Assembly (NCBI GenBank): GCA_964505785.1
Contig: CAZDJZ010000002.1
Span: 62,001-126,000 of the forward strand
Reading direction: 5' to 3'
Source: CAYRTV01 sp964505785
GTDB lineage: Bacteria > Acidobacteriota > Aminicenantia > Aminicenantales > Aminicenantaceae
Length of the DNA: 64,000 nucleotides
Shown here: one piece after another, positions 52,613 to 61,688 of the stretch
How the letters are laid out: each line of letters begins with the position of its first letter
Position numbering within the stretch: the first letter of the stretch is position 1
The notes under the pieces: generated by a model
Databases searched by the model: none
The model's input: the letters and a program-made list of their open reading frames with translations, nothing else
Told to the model about the DNA's origin: nothing
Position numbers and translations under genes: made by a program

Positions 52613-55390
52613 ATGGCTGACAAGAACATGATCAAAGAAACACTTAATTTGCCGAAAACTTCCTTTTCCATGAAGGCTAAGCTTGCGCAGAAAGAACCGG
52701 AAATTATAAAAAAATGGAATGAAAATAATCTATACGGCAGAATATTAGAAAACCGAAAAAACAGTCCTGTATTTGTGCTTCACGATGGTCCTCCTTACGC
52801 TAACGGCAATATTCACCTTGGAACCGCGCTGAATAAAATTCTAAAGGATTTCATAATAAAATCAAAAACCCTGGAAGGATATCTGGCTCCTTATGTGCCG
52901 GGATGGGACTGCCACGGCCTTCCCATTGAGATTAAAGTTGACCAACAGCTGGGGGCTAAAAAGAAAGATATGCGTATCATCGAATTCAGAGGGGAATGCC
53001 GTCGTTACGCCCTGAGTTTTGTTGATATACAGAGAGAGCAATTCAAGAGGCTGGGGGTTTTCGGCACTTGGGAGCATCCGTACTTAACCTTAAATCCCGG
53101 ATATGAAGGCGACATTATCCGTCATTTGGGGGCGTTTTTCGAAAAAGGCCAAGTTTACAAGGGAAAGAAGCCGGTCTATTGGTGTACGCATTGTGAGACC
53201 GCTTTAGCCGAAGCGGAAATCGAATATAAAAACCGTTTGTCTCCTTCAATCTATGTCAAGTTTCCTTTGATTTCGGATTTGTCCGGAAAATTTCCCCAAT
53301 TGAAAGGGAAAGATCTCTATATCCTGATTTGGACGACAACCCCGTGGACATTGCCGGCGAATTTGGCGATTGCATTTCATCCTGACCATGAATATTCCGC
53401 AGTCGAGACCGAAGACGGTGTCTTTATCGCAGCCAAGCGTCTGATCCCTCTCATCAAGGAAGAAATGGGTTTAAGCAGTTCGAAGATTTTGGTGACTTTT
53501 CAGGGAAAAGAAATGGAGGGTTTGAAGGCAAAGCATCCTTTCATTGACAGGGAGTCAGCATTGGTTTTGGCAGATTATGTGACGCTTGACCAGGGAACCG
53601 GATGTGTTCATACTGCGCCAGGGCATGGCCAGGAGGACTATCTGACCGGAATGAAATACGGTTTAGACATTTATACTCCAGTGGATGCAAAGGGGTGTTT
53701 TACCGAGGAAGTGGTTAAGTATGGCGGCATGAATGTGTTCAAAGCCAATCCGGCAATTATTCGAGATTTGCAAAAGGATAATTTTCTCATACAGACAAAA
53801 GACATTGAACATTCCTACCCCCACTGCTGGAGATGCAAAAGTCCCGTAATTTTCCGCGCGACATCCCAATGGTTTATTTCAATGGATAACAATGATTTTC
53901 GTTTGCGGGCTCTGGAAGCGGCCAGAAAAGTCAATTGGATTCCGTATTGGGGGGAACAGCGAATATCTAAAATGCTGGAAGGCCGTCCGGATTGGTGTAT
54001 TTCCAGACAAAGGTCCTGGGGAGTGCCGATTCCGGCTTTTTTGTGCCGAAATTGCGGACATGTGTTGGCCGGCCATAGAATAGCTCTGTATATTGCAGAT
54101 ATTTTTTCTCAGGAAGGAGCGGACGCCTGGTTCATTAAGGAGCCGGCTGAGCTCCTGCCTCCAAATACAACTTGTCCTGAATGCGGTGCTGATGATTTTG
54201 AGAAGGAAAACAATATTCTCGATGTCTGGTTTGAATCCGGAGCCAGCCACAATGTCTTAGACAGGCATAAAGACTTAACCTGGCCTGCTGATATTTATAT
54301 TGAAGGCCATGATCAATACCGGGGCTGGTTTAACAGCTCGCTTCTTATCGGCGTGGCGGTTAAAGGGGATTCACCGTATAAGACATGTATTACACATGGT
54401 TTTGTTTTGGATGAAAAGGGGAGGGGAATGTCTAAATCCCTTGGGAATTTCATCGAACCGGGAGAAATCATTAAAAACAACGGTGCCGAGATTCTTCGCC
54501 TTTGGGTTGCCATGCTTAATTTCAAGGAAGACGCGCGGTTTGGAGATGAAATTCTCCAGCGGCTTGTTGAAGCATACCGTAAGATCCGTAACACCTGGCG
54601 TTTCATAATCGGAAATCTTCATGATTTCAATCCCGATCAGGATCAAGTTTCAGCGGATTCAATGGAACCGTTTGATATCTGGATAATGGAAAAATGCACA
54701 CGGCTGAACCAAAAAATCATCAGTGCTTACAAAAAATTTGAGTATCATGTGGTTTTTCATACGGTATATAATTTTTTCACGGTCACTTTGAGTTCTTTTT
54801 ATTTGGATGTTTTAAAAGACAGGCTGTATTGTTCCTCTCCGGATTCAAATCTGAGGAGATCAGCCCAAACAGCTTTGTTTCAGCTTTTGCGGACAACTCT
54901 GATATTGATGTCTCCTATTTTGCCGTTTACCACGGAAGAAGCATGGGAGAATCTGCCCGAACATAGGGAAAAAACTGAATCTGTTCACCTGGGAGAATTT
55001 ATTGAGTTCAAAGAAAAATGGATGGAAGAAATCATTTTCCAAAAATGGGAGCATCTGGCTGAGCTCAGGGAAACAGTATTGAAATCTTTAGAAGATGCCC
55101 GTGAAGCCAAAACCATAGGGAATTCTCTCGAAGCAAAAGTAGAGCTGAAAGCGTCCGGTGCGGATTATTCTTTATTGGAGGAATATGAAAAAGAACTGCC
55201 CGCTTTATTTATTGTTTCAGAAGTTGAGTTAACGCGGGGACAAGATGAGGGTGTTTCCGCTGAAATCCGCCGTGTTCGATGGGCCAAATGCCAGCGATGC
55301 TGGAATTATTCTCCTTCGGTGGGAAAAAGCAGTGAGTATCCGGAATTTTGTGAACGATGCGATCAAGTGGTTAAGGGTTTAAAATCATGA
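52613..55390 (+). CDS. ileS: Isoleucyl-tRNA synthetase
   Basis: A 925-aa class I synthetase of the bacterial type. The HIGH motif is in YANGNIHLGTALNK, the KMSKS equivalent is GMSKSLGN, the editing domain has WTTTPWTLPANLA and the TGCVHTAPGHG site. The C-terminal zinc finger (CQRCW and CERC) is present. It charges tRNA-Ile. It overlaps lspA by four bases, a very common pairing in bacteria, and opens the operon ileS-lspA-lgt-rluD-like. Confidence 0.97.
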   Translation: MADKNMIKETLNLPKTSFSMKAKLAQKEPEIIKKWNENNLYGRILENRKNSPVFVLHDGPPYANGNIHLGTALNKILKDFIIKSKTLEGYLAPYVPGWDCHGLPIEIKVDQQLGAKKKDMRIIEFRGECRRYALSFVDIQREQFKRLGVFGTWEHPYLTLNPGYEGDIIRHLGAFFEKGQVYKGKKPVYWCTHCETALAEAEIEYKNRLSPSIYVKFPLISDLSGKFPQLKGKDLYILIWTTTPWTLPANLAIAFHPDHEYSAVETEDGVFIAAKRLIPLIKEEMGLSSSKILVTFQGKEMEGLKAKHPFIDRESALVLADYVTLDQGTGCVHTAPGHGQEDYLTGMKYGLDIYTPVDAKGCFTEEVVKYGGMNVFKANPAIIRDLQKDNFLIQTKDIEHSYPHCWRCKSPVIFRATSQWFISMDNNDFRLRALEAARKVNWIPYWGEQRISKMLEGRPDWCISRQRSWGVPIPAFLCRNCGHVLAGHRIALYIADIFSQEGADAWFIKEPAELLPPNTTCPECGADDFEKENNILDVWFESGASHNVLDRHKDLTWPADIYIEGHDQYRGWFNSSLLIGVAVKGDSPYKTCITHGFVLDEKGRGMSKSLGNFIEPGEIIKNNGAEILRLWVAMLNFKEDARFGDEILQRLVEAYRKIRNTWRFIIGNLHDFNPDQDQVSADSMEPFDIWIMEKCTRLNQKIISAYKKFEYHVVFHTVYNFFTVTLSSFYLDVLKDRLYCSSPDSNLRRSAQTALFQLLRTTLILMSPILPFTTEEAWENLPEHREKTESVHLGEFIEFKEKWMEEIIFQKWEHLAELRETVLKSLEDAREAKTIGNSLEAKVELKASGADYSLLEEYEKELPALFIVSEVELTRGQDEGVSAEIRRVRWAKCQRCWNYSPSVGKSSEYPEFCERCDQVVKGLKS

Positions 55391-55881
55391 AGAATACTTG
55401 GCCTTATCTCGCTTTTATCAGCGGATTGATCCTATTCGATCAGGTTACTAAGGCCTTAATCAATGGATCTATTCCTCAAGGAGGCGTCCGGCAGGTTATT
55501 CCAGGATTTTTCAATTTGACCCATGTGCATAACCGGGGGGCTGTATTCGGTTTTTTTAATCGAAGTGACGGTTCACCGGTGCACCTGGTCTTAACTCTAG
55601 CTTCTTTGGCGGCTCTGATTGTAGTCGTCGCGGCTTTCGTTAAAATCCCTCCCAAACAAACAGCAATGAAAATGACTCTTTCTCTGGTGCTTGCAGGTGC
55701 TGTCGGCAATTTACTTGACAGAATATTCCGGGGTTATGTCATCGATTTTTTGGATTTTTATATTCAAGGTTACCATTGGCCGAATTTTAATGTTGCTGAT
55801 TCCTGTATAACCATTGGGGCGGGATTGCTGATATATTTTGTATTTTTTAAGAAAGGAGCTCACCAATGTTCCCTGTGCTGA
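55387..55881 (+). CDS. lspA: Lipoprotein signal peptidase (signal peptidase II)
   Basis: A 164-aa inner-membrane aspartyl protease with four hydrophobic segments. Both catalytic Asp motifs are visible: GNLLDRI and FNVADSC. The HNRGAVFGFF loop of the family is present. It removes the signal peptide from prolipoproteins after lipidation by Lgt, whose gene follows with a 16-base overlap. The window encodes several lipoprotein clients (the S9 peptidase and the GH127 enzyme at 36683). Confidence 0.96.
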   Translation: MKNTWPYLAFISGLILFDQVTKALINGSIPQGGVRQVIPGFFNLTHVHNRGAVFGFFNRSDGSPVHLVLTLASLAALIVVVAAFVKIPPKQTAMKMTLSLVLAGAVGNLLDRIFRGYVIDFLDFYIQGYHWPNFNVADSCITIGAGLLIYFVFFKKGAHQCSLC

Positions 55882-56675
55882 TTGAAATCGGTCCGATCAC
55901 TATTCACACCTATGGATTTATGATGGCTTTAGGTGTGGTTGCAGGTTTATGGTTTTTATATGTCCAATCTCAAAAACATGGACTTTTCCCGCAAAAAATT
56001 ATCGATCTGGCTTTCTATGCCATAATAGTATCGCTGATTGGAGCTAAGCTTGTCCTTCTGTTTGGAAATTTTTCTTATTATACTCATAATCCTGCTGAGT
56101 TACTGAGCTTGGCCAGATCCGGCGGAGTCTTTCAGGGTGGGCTGGCAGCCGGTATTCTTTTTGCCCTATGGTATCTAAGAAGGCATAGAATGCCTACCTG
56201 GAAAACCGCTGATTTGATCGTTCCGGCGCTGGCTTTGGGGCATGGATTCGGACGAATCGGGTGTTTCAGTGCCGGCTGTTGTTACGGGCGCTCCTGTGCC
56301 TCTCCGCTTGGGGTCTCCTTCAACAGTGAATACGCGCATAACCTGACAGGCATTCCGCTTGGAACTGAGCTTCATCCAGTCCAGCTTTATGAAGCCGGAT
56401 TGAATTTTCTTAATTTTCTGGTCCTTTTTGCCTTGTTAAAAAAGAAACGCTTTGATGGATTGGTCTTCAGTTTCTATATTGTCAATTATTCAATCATACG
56501 CTACTTTACGGAATTTTTTCGCGGTGATCATCCGGACAAGGTCTATTTAATTCAAAATCCATCTCCCTATCTCAGCATCTCTTACCCGCAGTTATTTGCT
56601 ATTGCAGGATTGATTGCCGGAGTGATTTTATTGTTTATTTTTAAGAAACGTGCAGAAAAAACAATTTCGGATTGA
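55866..56675 (+). CDS. lgt: Prolipoprotein diacylglyceryl transferase
   Basis: A 269-aa polytopic membrane enzyme. The Lgt signature GRIGCFSAGCCYGR (with the essential Arg residues) and HPVQLYEA are clear, as is the late YFTEFFRGDHP motif. It transfers diacylglycerol from phosphatidylglycerol to the lipobox Cys. AAAGGAG precedes the start, inside the end of lspA. The last 26 bases overlap the next gene. Confidence 0.95.
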   Translation: MFPVLIEIGPITIHTYGFMMALGVVAGLWFLYVQSQKHGLFPQKIIDLAFYAIIVSLIGAKLVLLFGNFSYYTHNPAELLSLARSGGVFQGGLAAGILFALWYLRRHRMPTWKTADLIVPALALGHGFGRIGCFSAGCCYGRSCASPLGVSFNSEYAHNLTGIPLGTELHPVQLYEAGLNFLNFLVLFALLKKKRFDGLVFSFYIVNYSIIRYFTEFFRGDHPDKVYLIQNPSPYLSISYPQLFAIAGLIAGVILLFIFKKRAEKTISD

Positions 56676-57564
56676 ATCGGAATCGGGCCAAAGACTGGAT
56701 GTGGTTTTGGCTCAAAAGATATCCGGACTCAGCCGTTCGAAAATCCAAAACTTGATTGATTCAGGACATGTGACGGTTGAAGGAAAGCCCGTCAAGCCCA
56801 GCTATAAACTCAGTACCGGAGAGCAGGTCATTATCACCTATCCTGAGGAAAAACCTGCCAGCCTGCTTTTTCCTCAGGATATTCCCATAAAAATAATCTA
56901 TCAAGACTTTTCCATTCTCGTGATCAATAAGCAGGCTGGAATGGTCATCCATCCAGGAGCCGGGAATCCCTCTCAAACTCTTGCAAATGCGCTGTTATAT
57001 CATTTTCCTGAATTGCAGGATGTCGGGACTGAAAACCGGCCCGGGATTGTACACCGGCTGGACAAAGAAACCTCGGGTGTCATTGTTGCTGCCAGGAATC
57101 ATAATGCATATCATTATCTAAAGCGGCAATTCAAGCAGAGAAAAGTCGATAAAAATTATATCGGTTTAGTTTGGGGTCATATGTCGGAGCCGGAGGGAGA
57201 ATTGACTTGGCCGATCGGCCGCCACATTCGAAACGGAACCCGCATGTCCGTTAAAACAGCTAAACCCCGGGTTGCCCATACCTTTTATTGGGTAAAAAAA
57301 AGATTTGAAAAATGCAGTCTTCTGAATATTAAGCCCATTACCGGCCGCACTCATCAAATTCGGGTCCATTTTGCGACAGCAGGCCACCCCTTAGTCGGAG
57401 ATAATCGATATGGGAGAAAAAAGGATACGTCCCGCGCTCCGCGTCTTTTTCTCCATGCGTCGTCTATTGCATTCGCTCATCCGGTTACTGGAGTGAGGAT
57501 GGATTTTTCCGCTCCGCTTCCTGAAGACCTGAAAGAATACCTGGATTCATTGCAGCCTGAATAA
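56650..57564 (+). CDS. rluD: RluA-family pseudouridine synthase, RluD-like
   Basis: The 304-aa protein has an N-terminal S4 RNA-binding domain (GQRLDVVLAQKISGLSRSKIQNLIDSG) and a RluA catalytic domain with the active-site motif GIVHRLDKETSG (Asp as nucleophile) and KPITGRTHQIRVH. RluD types modify the helix 69 loop of 23S rRNA, but other RluA members cannot be excluded. The start is GTG at 56650, inside lgt, without a clear ribosome binding site, so it is probably coupled. The final codons (LQPE and stop) lie in a copy of the dispersed repeat end, CAGCCTGAATAAGTCAG. Confidence 0.9.
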   Translation: MQKKQFRIESESGQRLDVVLAQKISGLSRSKIQNLIDSGHVTVEGKPVKPSYKLSTGEQVIITYPEEKPASLLFPQDIPIKIIYQDFSILVINKQAGMVIHPGAGNPSQTLANALLYHFPELQDVGTENRPGIVHRLDKETSGVIVAARNHNAYHYLKRQFKQRKVDKNYIGLVWGHMSEPEGELTWPIGRHIRNGTRMSVKTAKPRVAHTFYWVKKRFEKCSLLNIKPITGRTHQIRVHFATAGHPLVGDNRYGRKKDTSRAPRLFLHASSIAFAHPVTGVRMDFSAPLPEDLKEYLDSLQPE

Positions 57565-57896
57565 GTCAGTTTAATAACTTAAGTCATATAATTCACCTCC
57601 AAAGAGGAAAGTCTCATCATGAACGGCTGCAATGGATAATGGACCTGTCCAAGCCGGCCCGTATAGAGGGCTAGCGGGCATGGGTTCCTCTACGCAGGAC
57701 CATATCCTTGCATCGCTGCCCTCCTCAGGAAGGCAGCCGTCCCGTCGTTTTTGAACTAATTGGGCAAGACAGATTAATTATTCTGAATAATTCTGATGAA
57801 TATCTTGAGTCAAAGCATTTATATAGTGTATTATAGCTTATTGCGATGAAAAGAAAAGCAATGTGAACAACCTTATTGAATGGAGGCCATTAAAAT
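57565..57896. other. Gene-free spacer with several hairpins, possibly structured RNA or repeat
   Basis: ACGGCTGC at 57623-57630 can pair with GCAGCCGT at 57733-57740, enclosing GCCCG/CGGGC (57657-57679) and ATGG-gt-TCCT/AGGACCAT (around 57679-57703). An alternative hairpin uses GCTGCC/GGCAGC at 57715-57737. GTCGTTTTTGAAC follows, a word shared with repeats at 16682 and 20875. This fits a degenerate hairpin repeat or a small RNA of about 120 bases. The remaining 130 bases before the EF-G gene are AT-rich and must contain its promoter. Confidence 0.35.
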
Positions 57897-59981
57897 ATGA
57901 AACAATATTCAGTGGAAAAGATCAGAAACATCTCATTATTAGGACACGGATCTTGCGGAAAAACGACATTAACAGCGGCTTTTTTATTCGACGCCGGAGT
58001 CACCAACCGATTAACCAGTGTTGATAAGGGAAATACTATAACCGATTATGATCCTGATGAAATAGAAAGAAAAATTTCCATTAATTCTGCAGTGTGTCAT
58101 TTTGAATGGAAAGACCACAAAATCAACATTGTAGACTCTCCAGGATATACAAATTTCCTCTGGGACGCTCAGGCCGGTCTTCGTGCTGTCGATGCCGGAA
58201 TTCTTATGATCAGTGCTGCTTCAGGGGTGGAAGTGGGAACGGAAAAAAGTTGGGGTATGCTGGAAAAATTAAATCTTCCTCTTGTTTTTGCCGTGAATAA
58301 AATTGACAGAGAAAACACTGATTTCGAAAAATCCGTTGAAGGGATACAGGAATTTTTCGGCCGGGAAGCCGTACCGGTCCAAATTCCCATCGGTAAAGAA
58401 GAAAATTTCCAAGGAGTGGTCGATCTCATCAACAAGAAAGCCTATATGTATGAAACAGAGGGAAACGGGAAATACAAAGAAACGGATATCCCGGATGAGA
58501 TAAAAAAGGATGCTCAAAAAAGAATTGATGAATTAACGGAAATGATCGCTGAAAATGATGAAGCCTTGATGGAAAAATATTTTGAAAAGGGAGAGCTTTC
58601 AGCAGAAGAAATGATAGAAGGCTTTAAAAAGAGCGTCTTAAGCCGGCAATTGTTTCCAATTTTCGTGGTTTCAGCTGAAAAAAACATAGGGGCCCAGCAA
58701 ATTTTAGACGGAATTATAAGTGTTTTGCCGAATCCCGTCCAAAGGGGCAAAGTTCAGGCTGAAGACGGAGACGTCATTCTTTCTCCAGACGAACCATTTT
58801 CAGCTTTGGTTTTCAAGACCATTTCCGATCCCTACACAGGACGCATTTCCATTATGCGGGTCTTGTCCGGAAAAATAACCGGAGATGCTGCTGTAAAAAA
58901 CAGCAATAAAGATGTCTCTGAAAAATTTGGCGGTTTATTTGTTCTTCAGGGAAAAGAACAGGAAGATATCGAGCAAGCCACCGCCGGTGATATTATCGCC
59001 ACAGCTAAATTAAAGGAAACATCCACAGGAGATACACTTTGTGATCCTTCAAAAATCGTGAAGTTTCCAAGCATAAAGTTTCCCGAACCTTCTATTTCAT
59101 TCGCCATCGAACCGAAAACCCGTGCTGATGAAGATCGTATATCGCAGGCGGTTCACCGCATCCGGGATGAAGATCCCACAGCTGTCATTGCCAGAGATAC
59201 AGACACCAAGGAATTGATCATTTCCGGAAATGGGCAGCTGCATGTCGAGGTGGTGACAAATCGGCTTAAAAAACGCTTCAATGTAGATGTTGACCTTAAG
59301 CCTCCGAAAATATCCTATAAGGAAACCATCAAGGGGCGTTCCGATGTACAAGGCAGATACAAAAAACAGACGGGAGGGCGCGGGCAATACGGGGATGTGC
59401 ATGTTAAATTCGAACCGCTTCCCCGCGGTCGTGATTTTGAATTCGAAAACAAGGTTTTTGGAGGAGCTATTCCAAAAAATTACATCCCTTCAGTTGAAAA
59501 GGGGATTCAGGAATCCAGGCATAAAGGTATTATCGCGGGTTATCCGACAGTGGACTTCAAGGCCATTCTTTATGACGGCTCTTATCATGATGTGGACTCT
59601 TCGGATATCGCTTTTAAAATCGCGGCCTCAATGGCTTTTAAAAAAGGAATTAAAGCGGCAAAACCCACTATTATGGAACCCATGATGAATCTTGAAGTCT
59701 ATACACCAGAAGCATATATGGGCGACATTATGGGTAATCTGAACGGAAGACGAGGAAAAGTGCAAGGCATGGAACAAAAAGGAAGCCTCCGGATTATTAA
59801 AGCGCAAGTCCCGATGGCGGAAATGTTGGACTTTGAACCGACCTTGACTTCCATTACAGGGGGAAGAGGTTCTTTTTCAATGGAAATGTCTCATTATGAA
59901 GAAGTTCCCGTTCAGCTGCAGAAAAAAATAATTGAAGATTCCATCAAAGAAGGACGTATTCGCCCTAGCGAGGAAGAATAA
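57897..59981 (+). CDS. Elongation factor G-like translational GTPase
   Basis: The 694-aa protein has the EF-G domain order. G1 is GHGSCGKTT (residues 16-24), where canonical EF-G usually reads AHIDAGKTT, then G3 DSPGY and G4 NKID. Domains II to V follow, including GGRGQYGDVHVKFEP in domain IV and NLNGRRGKVQGME in domain V. The divergent G1 points to the EF-G-like paralogue group rather than the main translocase; relatives may act in ribosome recycling or under stress. GGAGG lies 10 bases before the ATG. It is the only translation factor in the window. Confidence 0.88.
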   Translation: MKQYSVEKIRNISLLGHGSCGKTTLTAAFLFDAGVTNRLTSVDKGNTITDYDPDEIERKISINSAVCHFEWKDHKINIVDSPGYTNFLWDAQAGLRAVDAGILMISAASGVEVGTEKSWGMLEKLNLPLVFAVNKIDRENTDFEKSVEGIQEFFGREAVPVQIPIGKEENFQGVVDLINKKAYMYETEGNGKYKETDIPDEIKKDAQKRIDELTEMIAENDEALMEKYFEKGELSAEEMIEGFKKSVLSRQLFPIFVVSAEKNIGAQQILDGIISVLPNPVQRGKVQAEDGDVILSPDEPFSALVFKTISDPYTGRISIMRVLSGKITGDAAVKNSNKDVSEKFGGLFVLQGKEQEDIEQATAGDIIATAKLKETSTGDTLCDPSKIVKFPSIKFPEPSISFAIEPKTRADEDRISQAVHRIRDEDPTAVIARDTDTKELIISGNGQLHVEVVTNRLKKRFNVDVDLKPPKISYKETIKGRSDVQGRYKKQTGGRGQYGDVHVKFEPLPRGRDFEFENKVFGGAIPKNYIPSVEKGIQESRHKGIIAGYPTVDFKAILYDGSYHDVDSSDIAFKIAASMAFKKGIKAAKPTIMEPMMNLEVYTPEAYMGDIMGNLNGRRGKVQGMEQKGSLRIIKAQVPMAEMLDFEPTLTSITGGRGSFSMEMSHYEEVPVQLQKKIIEDSIKEGRIRPSEEE

Positions 59982-60110
59982 AAAGCAATAATATTTCCAT
60001 ACTTCATCTGTCCTGGCTCATTTAAACGAGATGGATATGTCCGGCTGGAAAAATTAGTGGAAGTTCAAGTTCAGCTGAAAGATGGTTTATCAAGAGAGAA
60101 GGAGTCAACG

Positions 60111-60731
60111 ATGAAAAAAAAATTCTCCGGCCGGGGATTTATATCTCTTTCAATTTTCTGGTCTTTTATTATCGAAACAGTATCCGGCCTGGTCTTATAT
60201 ATTATTCCGCAGGGGCGCATTTCGCGATGGACCAGTTGGAACTTGTGGGGCTTGAATCATTCTGACTGGGTAGAAATTCATACCATATTCGGATATGTAT
60301 TTTTAATCTTCGCTGTTTTTCATATAATTAATAATTGGAAACCCATCACGTTTTATATTAAAAGAAAAGTCCGTGATGGAGTAAAAATGCGCAGAGAATT
60401 GATGGTGTCCTTGCTGCTGTGCTTAGCCATGACAACCGGCATCCTTATGAATTGGCCTCCTTTCCAGGCTGTTATCGATTTGGGCGATACCATTAAGAAG
60501 TCCTGGCCTGGAGGAACAAGTAATCCGATTGCGTCGCATGCCGAACGCATGACATTTGAAGAATTTGCCCGGGAATCAGAGACCGGCATTCAAACGGCCT
60601 TGAACAGGATGCAAAAAGCCGGATATAAGCTGGAAAACGCACAAATTTCAATCGAAAGCGTGGTCAAAAAATATGGGTTAGCTCCAATTGAAATCCATCG
60701 AATAATAACAGAAGGAAAAAATAACCAATAG
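60111..60731 (+). CDS. DUF4405-like membrane protein
   Basis: A 206-aa protein starting at the ATG at 60111 (GGAG six bases upstream; an ATG-less extension upstream is unlikely to be translated). The first 120 residues hold three or four hydrophobic segments with histidines at VEIHTIFGY and AVFHIINNW, like the haem-binding-type helices of DUF4405 proteins. The remaining 80 residues are soluble (FEEFARESETGIQ, YGLAPIEIHRIITEG). A role as a small b-type cytochrome or membrane redox subunit is plausible but unproven. Single gene, convergent with the PHP gene. Confidence 0.7.
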   Translation: MKKKFSGRGFISLSIFWSFIIETVSGLVLYIIPQGRISRWTSWNLWGLNHSDWVEIHTIFGYVFLIFAVFHIINNWKPITFYIKRKVRDGVKMRRELMVSLLLCLAMTTGILMNWPPFQAVIDLGDTIKKSWPGGTSNPIASHAERMTFEEFARESETGIQTALNRMQKAGYKLENAQISIESVVKKYGLAPIEIHRIITEGKNNQ

Positions 60732-60752
60732 AGAAATCAAAATTACGTCCTG

Positions 60753-61457
60753 TTAAGAGATGGAATTAACCAGGCTCCTGAAACCCATCCGCGCACGCAT
60801 TCCGGCGACATTTAAAAGTGAACGGCCAATACTCAGTGAAGAAAGAGGCCGGGTGGCGATCTGAAGTTTTCCGGATTTGACCGCGTTGAGGATAGACGGG
60901 ATTGATTTTTCCGCTTCAACCAAAGAGTAGGTTGTTCCCAATTCCCAAATGAAATGACAGTCCGAAGTTCCGATCAGAGACAAGCCGAAACATCGGGCTG
61001 CAAATACAGCCTTTTTGTTGAAGTTTATTTTTGTATGGTAAAAATGGGAAAATTCAACGGCATCGAAACAGCTGATTAAAGGCAAAAAATCATCTCTCAG
61101 AGAACAGGATTGAGGATAAAATGGATGGGGAGCCAGGATCAAGCTTTGTTCGTATTTGATATCAGGGAGGTCCGCCAGTCTGGAGGGGAGATTGTTATTG
61201 GAAAACAAAGGGTTTAAAATGACTACATGTTTTTTTGAAAGGGTGGCTTCTATTCCGGGAATAAGAATAATATCACGTTTTTCTGCATAAACAGCAAGTT
61301 TGCGGTTATATGTTATTGTGTCATGATTGGTTATGGATAAAACATCAAAATTCAATTCGGCGGCCCTATCAATCAGCCTGTAGGCATCATATTGAATAAT
61401 ATCTTTAGAGTCTTCTGCTGAGTGTGTATGAAAATCCGCTTTTAGCTTTTGAGACAT
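60753..61457 (-). CDS. PHP-domain phosphoesterase
   Basis: About 234 aa with the PHP superfamily metal-binding motifs in order: DFHTHSAEDS (motif I), ITNHDT (motif II), GIEAT, APHPF, and GTSDCH near the end. These form a trinuclear metal site. Relatives include histidinol phosphatase and nucleoside-bisphosphate or AMP phosphatases. The specific substrate cannot be read. I placed the start at ATG 61457, just before the first metal motif; a TTG at 61508 would add 17 residues. Confidence 0.85.
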   Translation of the reverse strand: MSQKLKADFHTHSAEDSKDIIQYDAYRLIDRAAELNFDVLSITNHDTITYNRKLAVYAEKRDIILIPGIEATLSKKHVVILNPLFSNNNLPSRLADLPDIKYEQSLILAPHPFYPQSCSLRDDFLPLISCFDAVEFSHFYHTKINFNKKAVFAARCFGLSLIGTSDCHFIWELGTTYSLVEAEKSIPSILNAVKSGKLQIATRPLSSLSIGRSLLNVAGMRARMGFRSLVNSIS

Positions 61458-61555
61458 TGCAGCACTATACTCCGCTTTAATTCTGAGAAGATCATGCCCT
61501 TTACTCAAAGAATGCTAAGAAAGCGATAAACGCGAGCGCAGCGAGCAGTGACGCT

Positions 61556-61579
61556 AAAAACTCCGCGCAGACGCTGCGC
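61556..61579 (-). terminator. Rho-independent terminator after sucD
   Basis: On the minus strand GCGCAG-cgt-CTGCGC forms a six-base-pair GC stem (61579-61565), followed by GGAG and TTTTT (61560-61556). It lies about 110 bases past the sucD stop, between it and the PHP gene on the same strand. Confidence 0.6.
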
Positions 61580-61688
61580 TCCCCTGAAAGACATTGGGGG
61601 TTTCCACATGCAATAACACGTCAAGGGAGATGAACGTGAACGAATCAAGCTGGTCTTAAATGCCGCTTAATGAATTATCTGCATTTAT

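Noticed and set aside
57604..57613. GAGGAAAGTC, a signature seen at the 5' end of bacterial RNase P RNA
   Set aside because: The conserved sequence that should follow is absent and only about 290 bases remain before the next gene, with no matching P4 partner or ACAGAA-type 3' region.
57725..57738. TCAGGAAGGCAGCC, reminiscent of the SRP RNA core
   Set aside because: The core tetraloop and flanking asymmetric loops do not line up, and the segment sits at the 3' edge rather than the apex of the fold.
60057..60110. N-terminal extension of the DUF4405-like protein
   Set aside because: It has no start codon with a ribosome binding site, is polar and unlike family members; the ATG at 60111 has GGAG at normal spacing.
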